NCBI GenBank assembly: GCA_965223355.1
Contig: CBDCWE010000003.1
Span: 3,472,001 to 3,536,000, forward strand
Origin: Tectiglobus sp965223355
GTDB taxonomy: Bacteria > Pseudomonadota > Alphaproteobacteria > Rhizobiales > Hyphomicrobiaceae
Direction: 5' to 3'
Length of the DNA stretch: 64,000 nt
Part shown: piece by piece, positions 8,957 through 18,153 of the stretch
Position numbering within the stretch: the first letter of the stretch is position 1
How the letters are laid out: every line of letters begins with the position of its first letter
Translations under genes and position numbers: made by a program
Notes under the pieces: generated by a model
What the model was told of the DNA's origin: nothing
Seen by the model: only the letters and a program-made list of their open reading frames with translations
The model's database searches: none

Positions 8957-9735
8957 TGTCCGACCGCATTGTTCTCGAGCGCCGAGGCCGCGTTCTCACC
9001 ATCACCAACAACGATCCAGCCACCCGAAACGCGATTTCGGAGGACTTTTTCGTTGGCCTGACCGAGGCTTTGACCGCGGCGTCTGCGGATGACGACTTGC
9101 GGGCCATCGTGCTGACCGGGGCCGGCGGCTTCTTTTGCTCCGGCGGCAACCTGAGCGGCCTTAAGGATCGCGCGCAAGACCCGATCGAGGCACGCTACGA
9201 GACCATCGCCAAGCTGCACGGTATGATCGAAGCGCTGAGATCGTGCCCCAAGCCCGTCATTGCGGCGATCGAAGGCGGTGCCGCCGGCGCCGGTGTGCCG
9301 CTGGCTGTTGCGTGTGATATGATTATGGCGGCCCGCGATGCCTACATGTCGATCGCCTACATCCGCATTGGCCTGTCGCCCGACGGCGGCACCACGGCGC
9401 TGCTCGGCCCGATGATCCCGCGCCAGATGCTGACCGAGATGTTGCTGACCGGTGATCGTATTGGTGTCGAGCGCCTGCACGGATTGGGCGTCGTCAATGC
9501 GGTGTGCGAGCCAGGCGAGGCGCTGGCGCGGGCGCAGGACATGGCGGCCCGCCTGGCCAAAGCGCCGCCCCAGGCGGTTGCCGCGTGCAAGCGGCTGGCC
9601 GGCTCGTTCCAGGACAACACCTTCAAGCAGCAACTCAATGCCGAAGCCGACGGTATTGCCCATGCGCTGGGCGGGCCGGAGGCGAAGGAAGGTATTGCGG
9701 CCTTTCTTGAAAAGCGCGCGCCGGATTGGGGATAG
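8956..9735 (+). CDS. Enoyl-CoA hydratase/isomerase family protein
   Basis: A 259-residue crotonase-fold enzyme, normal length. ATG 8956 shares its A with the TGA of the preceding dehydrogenase, indicating translational coupling. It has the oxyanion-hole segments AGGFFCSGGNLSGL (about 55-68) and AAIEGGAAGAGVPLAVACD (about 103-121). The usual hydratase glutamate region reads AYIRIGLSPDGGTTALL, with aspartate and glycine where paired glutamates occur in classical hydratases, so isomerase or another crotonase activity is possible. It follows the dehydrogenase pair, fitting a hydration or isomerisation step on the enoyl-CoA. Confidence 0.87.
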   Translation: MSDRIVLERRGRVLTITNNDPATRNAISEDFFVGLTEALTAASADDDLRAIVLTGAGGFFCSGGNLSGLKDRAQDPIEARYETIAKLHGMIEALRSCPKPVIAAIEGGAAGAGVPLAVACDMIMAARDAYMSIAYIRIGLSPDGGTTALLGPMIPRQMLTEMLLTGDRIGVERLHGLGVVNAVCEPGEALARAQDMAARLAKAPPQAVAACKRLAGSFQDNTFKQQLNAEADGIAHALGGPEAKEGIAAFLEKRAPDWG

Positions 9736-9912
9736 CGCCGGCCCGCGCTGGCGTCCAATTAGTCGACCTGATGGTCACCCCACGGCCGCGCCGCCACCGC
9801 CGCCGGTCGGCAGCGCGTGCGCGCGGTTCCGGCATGAGCGGCAGTGAACGCGCACGACACGGCCAACGCACTGCCTGCAATGGCGCGACGCCAGCATCGA
9901 CGAGGTTCAGGA

Positions 9913-10869
9913 ATGAAAGTCGGCTTCATCGGATTGGGCAACGTCGGCGCCAAGCTGGCCGGCAGTTTGCTGCGCAACGGCATCGATCTGACCGTCCATG
10001 ACATCGACGAAGCGGCGGCGGCGGCGCTCAGGGCCAACGGCGCCGGCTGGGCCGAAACGGCACAGGAGGTTGCAACCCGCACCGATGTTACGATCACCTG
10101 CCTGCCGAGCCCGGCGATCTGCGCCGAGGTGGTGGAGGGTCCAAACGGCGTGCTGGCGGCTTTGGGGCCGGGCAAGATCTGGGCCGAGATGTCGACCACC
10201 GACGAGGCCGAGGTCAAACGCCTTGGCGCGCTGGTTGGCGAACGCGGCGCGTCGGCGATCGACTGCCCGGTCTCCGGCGGCTGTCACCGGGCGGCAACCG
10301 GCAACATTTCGATCTTCGCCGGCTGCAAGCGTGACGTGTTTGAGCGCATGCTGCCGGTTCTCTCGGCGATGGGCCGCAAGATCCTGCACACCGGCCCGTT
10401 GGGCTCGGCCTCGGTCCTCAAGGTCATCACGAACTATCTCGCTACGGCCAACCTCATTACCTGCTGCGAGGCGCTGGTCACGGCCAAGGCCGCCGGTATG
10501 GATCTCGCCACCGCCTACGAGGCAATCCGCATCAGTTCCGGCAATTCGTTCGTCCATGAAACCGAAAGCCAGGTGATCCTCAACGGTTCGCGCGACATCA
10601 ACTTCACGATGGATCTCGTCGCCAAGGACATCGCCCTGTTCCAGGCGATCGCCGATCGCTTTGATGTGCCGCTCGAAATCAACCCGAAGATGATCGAGAT
10701 TTTCGCGGATGGCCAGAACCGCTACGGGCCGCGCGAATTCTCCCCCAACATCATTAAGCGCCTCGAAGATGCCACCGGCCTCGACATCCGTGCTGCCGGT
10801 TTTCCAGCCGCGATGATCGATGACGAACCCGAAGCGCCGGGCGGAGAAGTCACGCCACAGCGGCGATGA
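9913..10869 (+). CDS. NAD(P)-dependent 3-hydroxyisobutyrate dehydrogenase-like oxidoreductase
   Basis: A 318-residue beta-hydroxyacid dehydrogenase. It has the N-terminal dinucleotide motif GFIGLGNVG, the substrate signature DCPVSGG near residue 120, and the catalytic lysine in SASVLKVITNYL (about 170-181). ATG 9913 is chosen because it begins the Rossmann strand; the longer frame from 9844 adds an arginine-rich stretch. The family oxidises 3-hydroxy acids to semialdehydes, and the next gene is an aldehyde dehydrogenase, so a hydroxyacid-semialdehyde-acid sequence is plausible. The exact substrate is not visible. The gap of 177 bases before it shows no recognisable feature. Confidence 0.86.
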   Translation: MKVGFIGLGNVGAKLAGSLLRNGIDLTVHDIDEAAAAALRANGAGWAETAQEVATRTDVTITCLPSPAICAEVVEGPNGVLAALGPGKIWAEMSTTDEAEVKRLGALVGERGASAIDCPVSGGCHRAATGNISIFAGCKRDVFERMLPVLSAMGRKILHTGPLGSASVLKVITNYLATANLITCCEALVTAKAAGMDLATAYEAIRISSGNSFVHETESQVILNGSRDINFTMDLVAKDIALFQAIADRFDVPLEINPKMIEIFADGQNRYGPREFSPNIIKRLEDATGLDIRAAGFPAAMIDDEPEAPGGEVTPQRR

Positions 10870-10947
10870 TTGCCGTCGGCTTGTCATCGGCGTGCATGAT
10901 TGCCCATCATCCGGCAGCACCCAACCCCACCCGAAAGGCCTCCTCCA

Positions 10948-12381
10948 ATGCGCGACCTCAAGCAATTTTATATCGGCGGCCGGTGGGTCACACCATCTTC
11001 GACGCGTGAATTTGCCGTCGTCAATCCAGCCACCGAAGAGCAGTTCGCAACCATCATGCTTGCCGATCCGGCGGACGTCGACCGCGCGGTTGCCGCCGCC
11101 AAGGCGGCGTTCGAGGCCGGCCATCTGGCCACCAAGGCCGAACGCCTTGCGCGCCTCGAGGCGCTGCTTGCGGTCACCGCAGCCAGGCTCGAGGATCTGG
11201 CGCAGGCGATGACCCTGGAGATGGGGGCGCCGATCACGATGTCGCGCGAACTGCAGGCCGATGCGGCGGTCGGCCACCTCACGGGCTTCATCGATGCGCT
11301 GCGGGCGCAGCCCGAGCGCGAAGCGCTGGCCAACGGCGATGTGGTGGTGCGCGAGCCGATTGGTGTGTGCGGCCTTATTACGCCGTGGAACTGGCCGATC
11401 AACCAGATTGCGCTGAAGGTCATCCCGGCGCTGGCTGCCGGTGCAACCTGTGTTCTCAAGCCCTCGGAACACACGCCGTTGTCCGCCGCCCTCTATGCCG
11501 AGATCATCGATGCGGCCGGCTTTCCCGCCGGTGCCTTCAATCTGATTCAGGGCGACGGCCCGACCGCCGGCGCCGCGCTTTCGCGCCATCCCGACGTCCA
11601 GATGATGTCGTTCACCGGTTCGACCCGCGGCGGCGTTGCTGTCACCAAGGATGCCGCCGACACCGTCAAGCGCGTAACGCTGGAACTTGGCGGCAAGTCG
11701 GCGAACATTGTCTTTGCCGATTGTGCCGACCAGCTCGAAGCGCGGGTCAGACAGGGCGTCGCGGAGTGTTTTCTCAACACCGGCCAGTCCTGCGATGCGC
11801 CAACGCGCATGCTGGTTGAACGCCAGTGCTACGATGCCGCCGTCGCGATCGCCACCCAAGCGGCGCGCGCGACCGCGGTTGGCGACCCGGCACGCGCGGG
11901 CGATCATCTTGGCCCGCTGTTCGACCGCATCCAGTTCGACCGGGTCCAGGCTCTGATCGAGGCCGGCATTTCGCAGGGTGCGCGCCTCGTTGCCGGCGGC
12001 CTTGGTCGGCCGCAGGGGTTCGACAAGGGCTGGTATGTGCGCCCGACCGTCTTTGCCGACGTCGCACCCGCCATGCGCGTCGCGCGTGAGGAGATATTCG
12101 GCCCCGTACTGGTGATGATGCCGTTCGAGGACGAGGCCGATGCCATCCGCCTGGCCAACGACACGCCCTACGGCCTGGCCGCCTACATCCAGACCGCCAG
12201 CCCGGAGCGCGCCGAACGCGTTGCCGCCCGTCTGCGCGCCGGCGCCGTCCACATCAACGGCGGCGGCTATAACTACGGCTCACCGTTCGGCGGCTACCTG
12301 CAGTCCGGCAACGGCCGCGAAGGCGGCCGCGCCGGCCTCGAAGATTACCAGGAACTCAAGACACTGCATTGGCCGGGATGA
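10948..12381 (+). CDS. NAD-dependent aldehyde dehydrogenase
   Basis: A 477-residue ALDH-superfamily enzyme. It shows the NAD-site segment TPWNWPINQ, the glutamate motif LELGGKSAN with Glu246, and the nucleophilic cysteine in NTGQSCDAPTR with Cys282. Length and motif spacing are typical of non-acylating aldehyde dehydrogenases that convert an aldehyde to an acid. ATG 10948 is preferred over the frame at 10900, which only adds a proline-rich lead. It is the last gene of the forward cluster and is followed by two strong hairpins at 12438-12573. It probably oxidises the aldehyde made by the preceding dehydrogenase (inferred from order). Confidence 0.9.
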   Translation: MRDLKQFYIGGRWVTPSSTREFAVVNPATEEQFATIMLADPADVDRAVAAAKAAFEAGHLATKAERLARLEALLAVTAARLEDLAQAMTLEMGAPITMSRELQADAAVGHLTGFIDALRAQPEREALANGDVVVREPIGVCGLITPWNWPINQIALKVIPALAAGATCVLKPSEHTPLSAALYAEIIDAAGFPAGAFNLIQGDGPTAGAALSRHPDVQMMSFTGSTRGGVAVTKDAADTVKRVTLELGGKSANIVFADCADQLEARVRQGVAECFLNTGQSCDAPTRMLVERQCYDAAVAIATQAARATAVGDPARAGDHLGPLFDRIQFDRVQALIEAGISQGARLVAGGLGRPQGFDKGWYVRPTVFADVAPAMRVAREEIFGPVLVMMPFEDEADAIRLANDTPYGLAAYIQTASPERAERVAARLRAGAVHINGGGYNYGSPFGGYLQSGNGREGGRAGLEDYQELKTLHWPG

Positions 12382-12437
12382 CGCTCGATCCTGCGTCCGA
12401 CGGCAGCCAAAGATCCCGAAGCAGGCTCGAACCGCTA

Positions 12438-12498
12438 GAGCAACTTTCTGCCTTTATTCGGAATCGGAACGATCCCGAATAAAGGCAGAAAGTTGCTC
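12438..12498. terminator. Perfect 24-bp inverted repeat downstream of the aldehyde dehydrogenase
   Basis: Arms 12438-12461 and 12475-12498 are exact reverse complements (beginning GAGCAACTTTCTGCC) around a 13-base loop. It lies between convergent genes ending at 12381 (+) and 12773 (-). There is no clear T tract, so it may be a palindromic repeat element that also serves as a bidirectional terminator. No gene was found in 12382-12772. Confidence 0.6.
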
Positions 12499-12512
12499 GC
12501 CTCATAAGTGGC

Positions 12513-12573
12513 GATCATCTTTGTGCTTTAAGTTGGAACCGCAATAGCGGTTCCAACTTAAAGCACGATGATC
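12513..12573. terminator. Second long hairpin with 19-bp perfect core and outer stem
   Basis: Core arms 12524-12542 and 12547-12565 are exact reverse complements around the tetraloop AATA. An outer 7-bp stem (GATCATC at 12513-12519 with GATGATC at 12567-12573) extends it across a small internal loop. With the preceding palindrome it makes a composite of two hairpins bounded by CTAG at 12435 and 12572. A diverged half of the core, GGTTCCAATTTAAGG, occurs at 32681-32695 beside another repeat. Likely a palindromic element with terminator activity. Confidence 0.6.
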
Positions 12574-12772
12574 TAGCAAGCAAAGCGATCCGACGCCGGG
12601 CGCCGCACCGCCGAAGCTGCCGCGCTGCGCACGCAACTGCACCGTGTGCGCTCAACAATTGTTTGTCGTGTGTGAACAAGCTGTTCGGCTTCGCCACAGT
12701 GAATTTTTTGCCAGCGCACTATGGAAAAATACGCCGGAGCGTGGCAGGGCCTTGTCACGCGGGACTTGTTTC

Positions 12773-13714
12773 TCACCGGCCCTTGAGCAGGTCCTTGGCC
12801 AGCATCACGTGGATGCCCTTGTTGCCGTTGACCACTTGGGTGACGCGCAGGTCGGCGGCGAGGCTGCACAGCGTATAGGCCTCGGCCCGTGACAGGCCGG
12901 TGCGCGCGGTGATCAGGTCGATCATCTGGCGCAGGGCGATCACCACGCACTGATCGAGGTCCGGGTCGAAGGCCATCGTGATGACGTGCCCGGGCGTTTC
13001 GGCGCGTGGCCACGCCAGTGTCATGTCATCGCGCACATGCAACGTGAATGTGCCGATCAGACCGGTTTCGATCGCCGTGACACAGACTTCGCCATCACCT
13101 TGCGCACCGTGACCGTCACCAACGGAAAACAGGGCACCCGCGACGTGAACGGGCAGATAAAGCGTGGTGCCGGCGACCAGCTCCTTGTTGTCGAGATTGC
13201 CGCCGTTGCGCCTCGGCGGCAGCGTGCTGATCATGCCCCACTCGGCCGGCGGCGCCACGCCCATCACCCCGAAAAACGGCTTCAGCGGCAGTTCCAGCCC
13301 CCACGGCAGCGTCGCGATCATGCGTTCGCCATCGAGCGCGATATGGATCAGATGGGACTGTGGAAAATCATCCGGAAGAGCGCCGGCGAGCGGGCGAATG
13401 CGGTTGTAGCCCCAGCCGTAGGCGAGCGCGATATCCTCGATTTGGACTTCGAGGACCTGGCCGGGCTGCGCGCCTTCGATCGCCACTGGTCCGGTGCAGA
13501 TATGGCCCGGCAGCTTGCAGGGGACACGGGCGTGGATGTCGCGCAGGGTCTGCGGAATCTCGTGATCCGCGCCGGGCATCACATCCGCTCCTCCGGATAC
13601 GGTTCCAATCGTGACGGTATCGCCGCTGCGGATGGTCAAAACCGGCTCGAGACCGGCGTCGAAAAAGCCCCAATGAACCGTTTCAGGTGCCGCATCGATC
13701 CGCTGTTGAGCCAT
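12773..13714 (-). CDS. Acetamidase/formamidase family protein
   Basis: A 313-residue member of the FmdA/AmdA family, which hydrolyses short amides to acid and ammonia. Family hallmarks include CTGPVAIEGAQPGQVLEV (about 75-92) and GDGHGAQGDGEVCVTAIETG, cut here by family spacing, around residue 200. I place the start at 13714 (MAQQRIDAAP) because GGAGGA sits about six bases upstream, whereas the alternative ATG at 13726 would overlap that ribosome site. It lies 80 bases downstream of the YihY gene on the same strand and may be co-transcribed. The physiological amide is not known. Confidence 0.87.
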   Translation of the reverse strand: MAQQRIDAAPETVHWGFFDAGLEPVLTIRSGDTVTIGTVSGGADVMPGADHEIPQTLRDIHARVPCKLPGHICTGPVAIEGAQPGQVLEVQIEDIALAYGWGYNRIRPLAGALPDDFPQSHLIHIALDGERMIATLPWGLELPLKPFFGVMGVAPPAEWGMISTLPPRRNGGNLDNKELVAGTTLYLPVHVAGALFSVGDGHGAQGDGEVCVTAIETGLIGTFTLHVRDDMTLAWPRAETPGHVITMAFDPDLDQCVVIALRQMIDLITARTGLSRAEAYTLCSLAADLRVTQVVNGNKGIHVMLAKDLLKGR

Positions 13715-13794
13715 GCCGTCCTCCACCCTGCGACGCGATCCGAGTTGGATGGCGCCGTTATCTCATCCGAAGGGGCCACCCGAAGATCGTCGCG

Positions 13795-14670
13795 TTACGC
13801 GGCAGCGATCTTCGATGCATGGGGCCCCGGGTGATTGCCGTTACCGTTGCGCATACCCTTGAGCGCCATCAGCCCGCGATTAAGTTCAGCACCGAGAATA
13901 ATCGTTACCGCCGTAATCTGGAAGAAGATCAGAGCAATCATCAGCTGCGATAGGCCGGCATAAAAGCGGGTGTAGTTGGAATAGCTCAAATAGTATGAAT
14001 AGAGCGTGCCGATCACGAGCCACAACAGGATCGTCAGGGCAACGCCCGGCCACACATCGGCCAGCCGTCGCTTGCCGGCTGCCAACCACAGATGAATGGC
14101 GAACAACTGCACCGCAATGATCCCTGCGGATATAATGTAGAGCGCGCCCGACTGCACCCAGCCCGAGTTGAGGAACGCGCGCAAGAATTCCGACTTGATG
14201 ATGGTGTCGAGGCCCGGTGCAACCAGCAGCGTCCAGGTCAGCGCCAACAGCACCATCGCCGTCACCAGGACGTGCAACATGCTGAGCCCCAGACAGACGA
14301 AATAGTTGCGCGATTCACGCACGCGGTAGGCCAGGTTGAGAGCTGCGCGCAAGGTCTCGATGGCGCTGGTTGCAAAGAACATCGTGATGGCGCCGCCGAG
14401 CGTCAGCAGGTCGATCCGGCTTGACGTCATGATCGCCTCAACCTGAGGCACCAGTCCCTTTGCAACGTCTTGCGGCAACACCTGGAAAAGGTGATTGATG
14501 GCGTGGTTGGCAAGCTCGCTGCCACCGAAAATACCGGCCAGCGCGCCCAGCAGAATGCAGAACGGAAACAACGAAACCAGGAACGAGAACGCGACGGCTC
14601 CGGCCATCGAAAACTGGCTGTGCTCATACAGACGGTAGATTGCTTCAAGGAGCGCGCGTTTGCTGCCCAT
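13795..14670 (-). CDS. YihY/BrkB-family inner membrane protein
   Basis: A 291-residue integral membrane protein of the YihY/virulence factor BrkB family. It has about six hydrophobic segments; the first follows the family opening SQFSMAGAVAFSFLVSLFPF and the pair VALTILLWLVIGTLYSYYLS and ALIFFQITAVTIILGAELNR close the domain. The family has no settled biochemical role; early reports of it being an RNase were not upheld for the membrane family, and a transport or envelope role is usually assumed. Transcription would start in the region 14671-15012, which holds a tandem 14-bp repeat. Confidence 0.88.
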   Translation of the reverse strand: MGSKRALLEAIYRLYEHSQFSMAGAVAFSFLVSLFPFCILLGALAGIFGGSELANHAINHLFQVLPQDVAKGLVPQVEAIMTSSRIDLLTLGGAITMFFATSAIETLRAALNLAYRVRESRNYFVCLGLSMLHVLVTAMVLLALTWTLLVAPGLDTIIKSEFLRAFLNSGWVQSGALYIISAGIIAVQLFAIHLWLAAGKRRLADVWPGVALTILLWLVIGTLYSYYLSYSNYTRFYAGLSQLMIALIFFQITAVTIILGAELNRGLMALKGMRNGNGNHPGPHASKIAAA

Positions 14671-14710
14671 TTGGCGTGACCTTGGATGTTGAGAACCGCC
14701 CGATTACCAA

Positions 14711-14738
14711 CCATTCTAATTAGGCCATTCTAATTAGG
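14711..14738. repeat. Two tandem 14-bp repeats upstream of the YihY gene
   Basis: CCATTCTAATTAGG occurs twice without spacing at 14711-14724 and 14725-14738, about 40 bases before the YihY start on the minus strand. Each copy contains the near-palindrome CTAATTAG. The AT-rich doublet in a GC-rich intergenic region could be an operator or core promoter element. The rest of 14671-15012 shows no gene or other structure that I can support. Confidence 0.55.
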
Positions 14739-15012
14739 TATGGTCGTGCCTGCGGTCCAGATCCGTCGGACATATGTCACAGTCAGATGCTCAATGATCA
14801 CATATAACGGCGCACCGTCGGTGTTGCGGCTCAAACGCCTGCCCGCGGTGACAGGCGAAGCATCCTTTGGTGCTCGACCTGGGAATTCTCGACCGGCGAA
14901 AGCCGGCGGCTTGCCGTGAGCACTTGAAGCCGGATCGGCCCGCCCGCAATCTTGAACGCCGCGTCACGCCGGCACGCGTCGCCGGCCACCATCGTCGTTG
15001 CGGTACGATGAT

Positions 15013-16749
15013 CTAGCGGTGTTCTTCAACATGGCGCTCGATCAACGCTTTATTGAAGGCATCCATCGCCCGCATCCGTGTGGCCCAACCGACGATGCGT
15101 CCATCATCACTGGCAGCCACGACCGGCAGGCGCTGCAAACCAGTGCGGTCGAACATGCGCAACGCGCTTTCGACGGTATCATTGGCCGTTAGCCAGTCGG
15201 GCTGCGCGCTCGGATCACGGCGGCTGGGTTCGGTGTCGTCGTGATCGAAGTCTGCAAACTCCTTGACGGTCAGCGATCGCATGACTTCCTGATGCGGCCC
15301 GTCCTGAACGGACAATCCACGCTTGGAGAGCTGCCAATGAAAAAAACTGTGCCCGAGTGCCGCGCGCGTCAACCCGTGGGCGATTGACACAGTCAGCATC
15401 AGCGCCAGTGATATGTCGTAGCCCTGGGTCACCTCCAGAATGATCAACGTGCTCGAAATTGGTGCGCCGAGTACCGAGGCGGCAACGGCTCCCATTCCGA
15501 GAATGGCATAGAGACCGTGGCTCGACGCCATTTCCGGAAACACCGAACTTGCGATCATACCGAACGATCCGCCGGCCATCGCCCCGAGGTAGATTGCCGG
15601 CGAGAATATGCCGCCGGCAAACCGCGTTGCCAGCGTAATCGCCGTCGCCGCGGTCTTGGCAACCAACAGGGCGAGCATCATCCACAACGGATACTGGACC
15701 TGAAGCGCGGCATCCGTCGCCTCATAGCCAACGCCCAAGACCTGCGGAAAATAAAGCGCGATGGCCCCCACCATCAGCCCCCCGATCGCCGGCCGCAACC
15801 ATAGCGGCGCTTCGAACTTCCAAGAAATCTTCTCAGTCACCATGAGCGCGGTTTCAAACGCCAGTGCGACGGCGGCGCAGGTCACACCGAGCAGCGCGAA
15901 CGCCGGAAACTCCCAGTACGTTGTGATCGAATACTCAGGGATGATGAAGGCCGGATAGTCACCGAGATGGATTCTGGCGACGATGGTCGCGGCAACTGAT
16001 GCAATCACGATCGGCCCGAACGCACTGAGCGCATAGTGGGCGAGGATCACCTCGTGCGCAAAAATCACGCCGGCCATTGGCGCATTGAACGAGGCTGCAA
16101 CGGCCGCTGCGACACCGCAGGCCAGCAAGGTCCGGCGTGTTCCGCGCGTGAGGTCAAAGAAATTCTCGATGAACGAAGCCACTGTTGCACCAAGGTGCAC
16201 CACCGGTCCCTCGCGACCCGCGCTGGCGCCGAAGCCCAGCGACAGCGAGGCGAGCAACGCACTCCAGCCACCGGCGACAATCGACAGATTGCTGTCGTGC
16301 AGAGCCCGCGCCTCAATCACGTCGGCAACCCCCTGTGCGCGGCGGCCCGGCATGTGGTGATGCAGAATATAGCCGACGATCAAGCCGCCGACTGCCGGCG
16401 CCAACAGGATGATCCACCACGGCGCGTAGGTGGCCGTCGAAGCGACCTTTTCCGATGTGGTGCCGAGCCAAAGATACTGCCAGAACCCGATCGACAACCG
16501 GAACAGGACGGCGAGATAGGCAACGACAACGCCGACGCCGAGCGCAATAAGCCAAACAAGCGGCTGGCGATCACTGAGGAATGTGCGAACGTTGTGGCCG
16601 ATCTGCGCATTGAGGAGATCGACAATTGGCCGTAGTGCGCGCACCAAGCGGCCGACGATGTCAAGCCCGCCCGCTCGCCGAGCAGCGCGGTTGCGACTGT
16701 GATCGGTCACACCACCGGAATCATTGATTTGTTCACCGGCATCGTCCAT
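15013..16749 (-). CDS. ClC-family chloride channel/exchanger with CBS domains
   Basis: A 578-residue ClC protein with about ten to twelve membrane helices (roughly 50-430) and a C-terminal CBS pair (about 440-575). The selectivity and gating motif is GREGPVVHLG, with the external gating glutamate typical of proton/chloride antiporters, and GGIFSPAIYLGAMAGG matches the GxFxP motif. The usual GSGIPE motif is replaced by a RRAQGVADVIEA region, as in many bacterial CBS-containing ClCs. ATG 16749 is preferred to a GTG at 16782. The gene is divergent from the DMT transporter. Exchanger rather than channel mode is inferred from the glutamate. Confidence 0.9.
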   Translation of the reverse strand: MDDAGEQINDSGGVTDHSRNRAARRAGGLDIVGRLVRALRPIVDLLNAQIGHNVRTFLSDRQPLVWLIALGVGVVVAYLAVLFRLSIGFWQYLWLGTTSEKVASTATYAPWWIILLAPAVGGLIVGYILHHHMPGRRAQGVADVIEARALHDSNLSIVAGGWSALLASLSLGFGASAGREGPVVHLGATVASFIENFFDLTRGTRRTLLACGVAAAVAASFNAPMAGVIFAHEVILAHYALSAFGPIVIASVAATIVARIHLGDYPAFIIPEYSITTYWEFPAFALLGVTCAAVALAFETALMVTEKISWKFEAPLWLRPAIGGLMVGAIALYFPQVLGVGYEATDAALQVQYPLWMMLALLVAKTAATAITLATRFAGGIFSPAIYLGAMAGGSFGMIASSVFPEMASSHGLYAILGMGAVAASVLGAPISSTLIILEVTQGYDISLALMLTVSIAHGLTRAALGHSFFHWQLSKRGLSVQDGPHQEVMRSLTVKEFADFDHDDTEPSRRDPSAQPDWLTANDTVESALRMFDRTGLQRLPVVAASDDGRIVGWATRMRAMDAFNKALIERHVEEHR

Positions 16750-16893
16750 CAAACGATCGCATTCAGGCCCCGACAACCACACCCGTTGTGTGATTTCAAG
16801 ATAACTGCACGCCAGTTAAGTGCAATGGCTCAGGCATAACATATACTGTCAACAGATCGCGATTGACCGTCGCGCCATCGCCTCATCGTTAAT

Positions 16894-16930
16894 CACGGGA
16901 AGCCGGGTGCATCCACGGGAAACCGGGTGC
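16894..16930. repeat. Direct repeat with 20-bp period in a divergent promoter region
   Basis: CACGGGAAGCCGGGTGC at 16894-16910 recurs with one mismatch at 16914-16930, separated by three bases. The spacing of 20 bases, about two helical turns, suits two protein-binding half sites. It lies between the divergent ClC (from 16749) and DMT (from 17071) genes, nearer the latter. Operator function is a guess. Confidence 0.45.
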
Positions 16931-17070
16931 GCCATGTCTTGTCACGCCCCGACATTTGTGACAATCGGTTTTTCGCACCCCGACTTGCCCGCTCTTCACC
17001 CCTCCTCGATACAAGACCGCACTTTCAGAGCGGCTCAATTTACGCCGACGGGCCCGCGAGGAATTCGAAT

Positions 17071-17943
17071 ATGCTGGTAAGACTCGCGCCTTGGTTGTTC
17101 GTCACGATGTGGGCGACCGGCTATATCGGCATGAAGCTTGGTGCGCCCTATGCCGAGCCAATGACGTTCCTCAGCATTCGGTTCCTGCTCGTGCTCCTAA
17201 TCCTAGTGCCGGTGTGTTGGCTGTTCCGGGTTCCACAATTGCGGCCGCGCGACTGGCTGCGTTCGATGTTTGTCGGGGCCTGGCTCCACGGCATTTACCT
17301 CGGCGCCGTCCTGTGGGCGATCAGCCACGGCATGGCCGCCGGTATCGCGGCGCTGATAATTTCGCTGCAACCAATCGTGACTTCGGTGGCCTCGCCGCTC
17401 GTTTTGGGCGAGCGTGTGCGCGCCATGCACTGGTGCGGATTGCTGCTTGGTGCGGCCGGCGTTGTGTTCGTGGCATTTCCGACATTGGACCTTGGAGGCG
17501 CCGCGATGACGCTGGAGACCACGCTCGCCGCGGTCATTTCACTAGCCTCAATCACCTTCGCCACGCTCTATCAGAAGGCCACCGCGGCGGATCTCGATGT
17601 CACATCCGCCCTGGTGCCCCAGTACGTCGGCGCCGCATTGACTGTCGGCCTGCTCGCCTATCTGACCGAAACCCGTGAGGTCGAGTGGACCTGGCAGTTC
17701 ATCATCGCCCAGATCTGGCTGGTTTTCGTACTTTCGATTGGTGCTGTGAGCCTGTTTCTCCATTTGCTGCGCGAGAACGCGGCTTGGCGCACGAGTGCGC
17801 TGTTCTACCTGATCCCTGCGGTTACCGCCGTCTTTGCCTGGCTGCTCTTCGGCGAACAGTTGCGTTCTATGCAACTCATCGGCATGGCACTGGTTACGCT
17901 GGCTGTGTTCATCGTTCGTCCCGGTTCGCCCGATGCTGGTTGA
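17071..17943 (+). CDS. DMT-superfamily (EamA) transporter
   Basis: A 290-residue drug/metabolite transporter with ten predicted membrane segments forming two EamA repeats (about 5-135 and 150-285). Typical elements are the N-terminal FVTMWATGYIGMKLGAPYAE and the second-half AVTAVFAWLLFGEQLRSMQ. The start at ATG 17071 follows GAGGAA at about 17058-17063, whereas the longer frame from 16927 adds a hydrophilic stretch. The family exports small metabolites or amino acids; the substrate cannot be predicted. It stands alone on its strand and is followed 210 bases later by an unrelated gene. Confidence 0.88.
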   Translation: MLVRLAPWLFVTMWATGYIGMKLGAPYAEPMTFLSIRFLLVLLILVPVCWLFRVPQLRPRDWLRSMFVGAWLHGIYLGAVLWAISHGMAAGIAALIISLQPIVTSVASPLVLGERVRAMHWCGLLLGAAGVVFVAFPTLDLGGAAMTLETTLAAVISLASITFATLYQKATAADLDVTSALVPQYVGAALTVGLLAYLTETREVEWTWQFIIAQIWLVFVLSIGAVSLFLHLLRENAAWRTSALFYLIPAVTAVFAWLLFGEQLRSMQLIGMALVTLAVFIVRPGSPDAG

Positions 17944-18153
17944 AAGTGCCCCGTGCCGGCCGGTGACGTCCAACCGTTGCTGACAGGGCTCGATTGGACC
18001 AAAACGTTATCAGAGCATATTGTTAACCGGAATGACGCAATCTTTGCGTCGGGGACGGCTGGCCGGCTGGTTGGCTCGGCTCGGCGCAAGCCCTGTCCTC
18101 GGCAGATAAGCTTCTGTCCGCAACGAAGCCCACGCAGCAGCGAAGCGTTGACG

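Noticed and set aside
9907..12252. A 781-codon minus-strand frame
   Set aside because: It is antisense to the dehydrogenase and aldehyde dehydrogenase genes, which have intact catalytic motifs on the plus strand.
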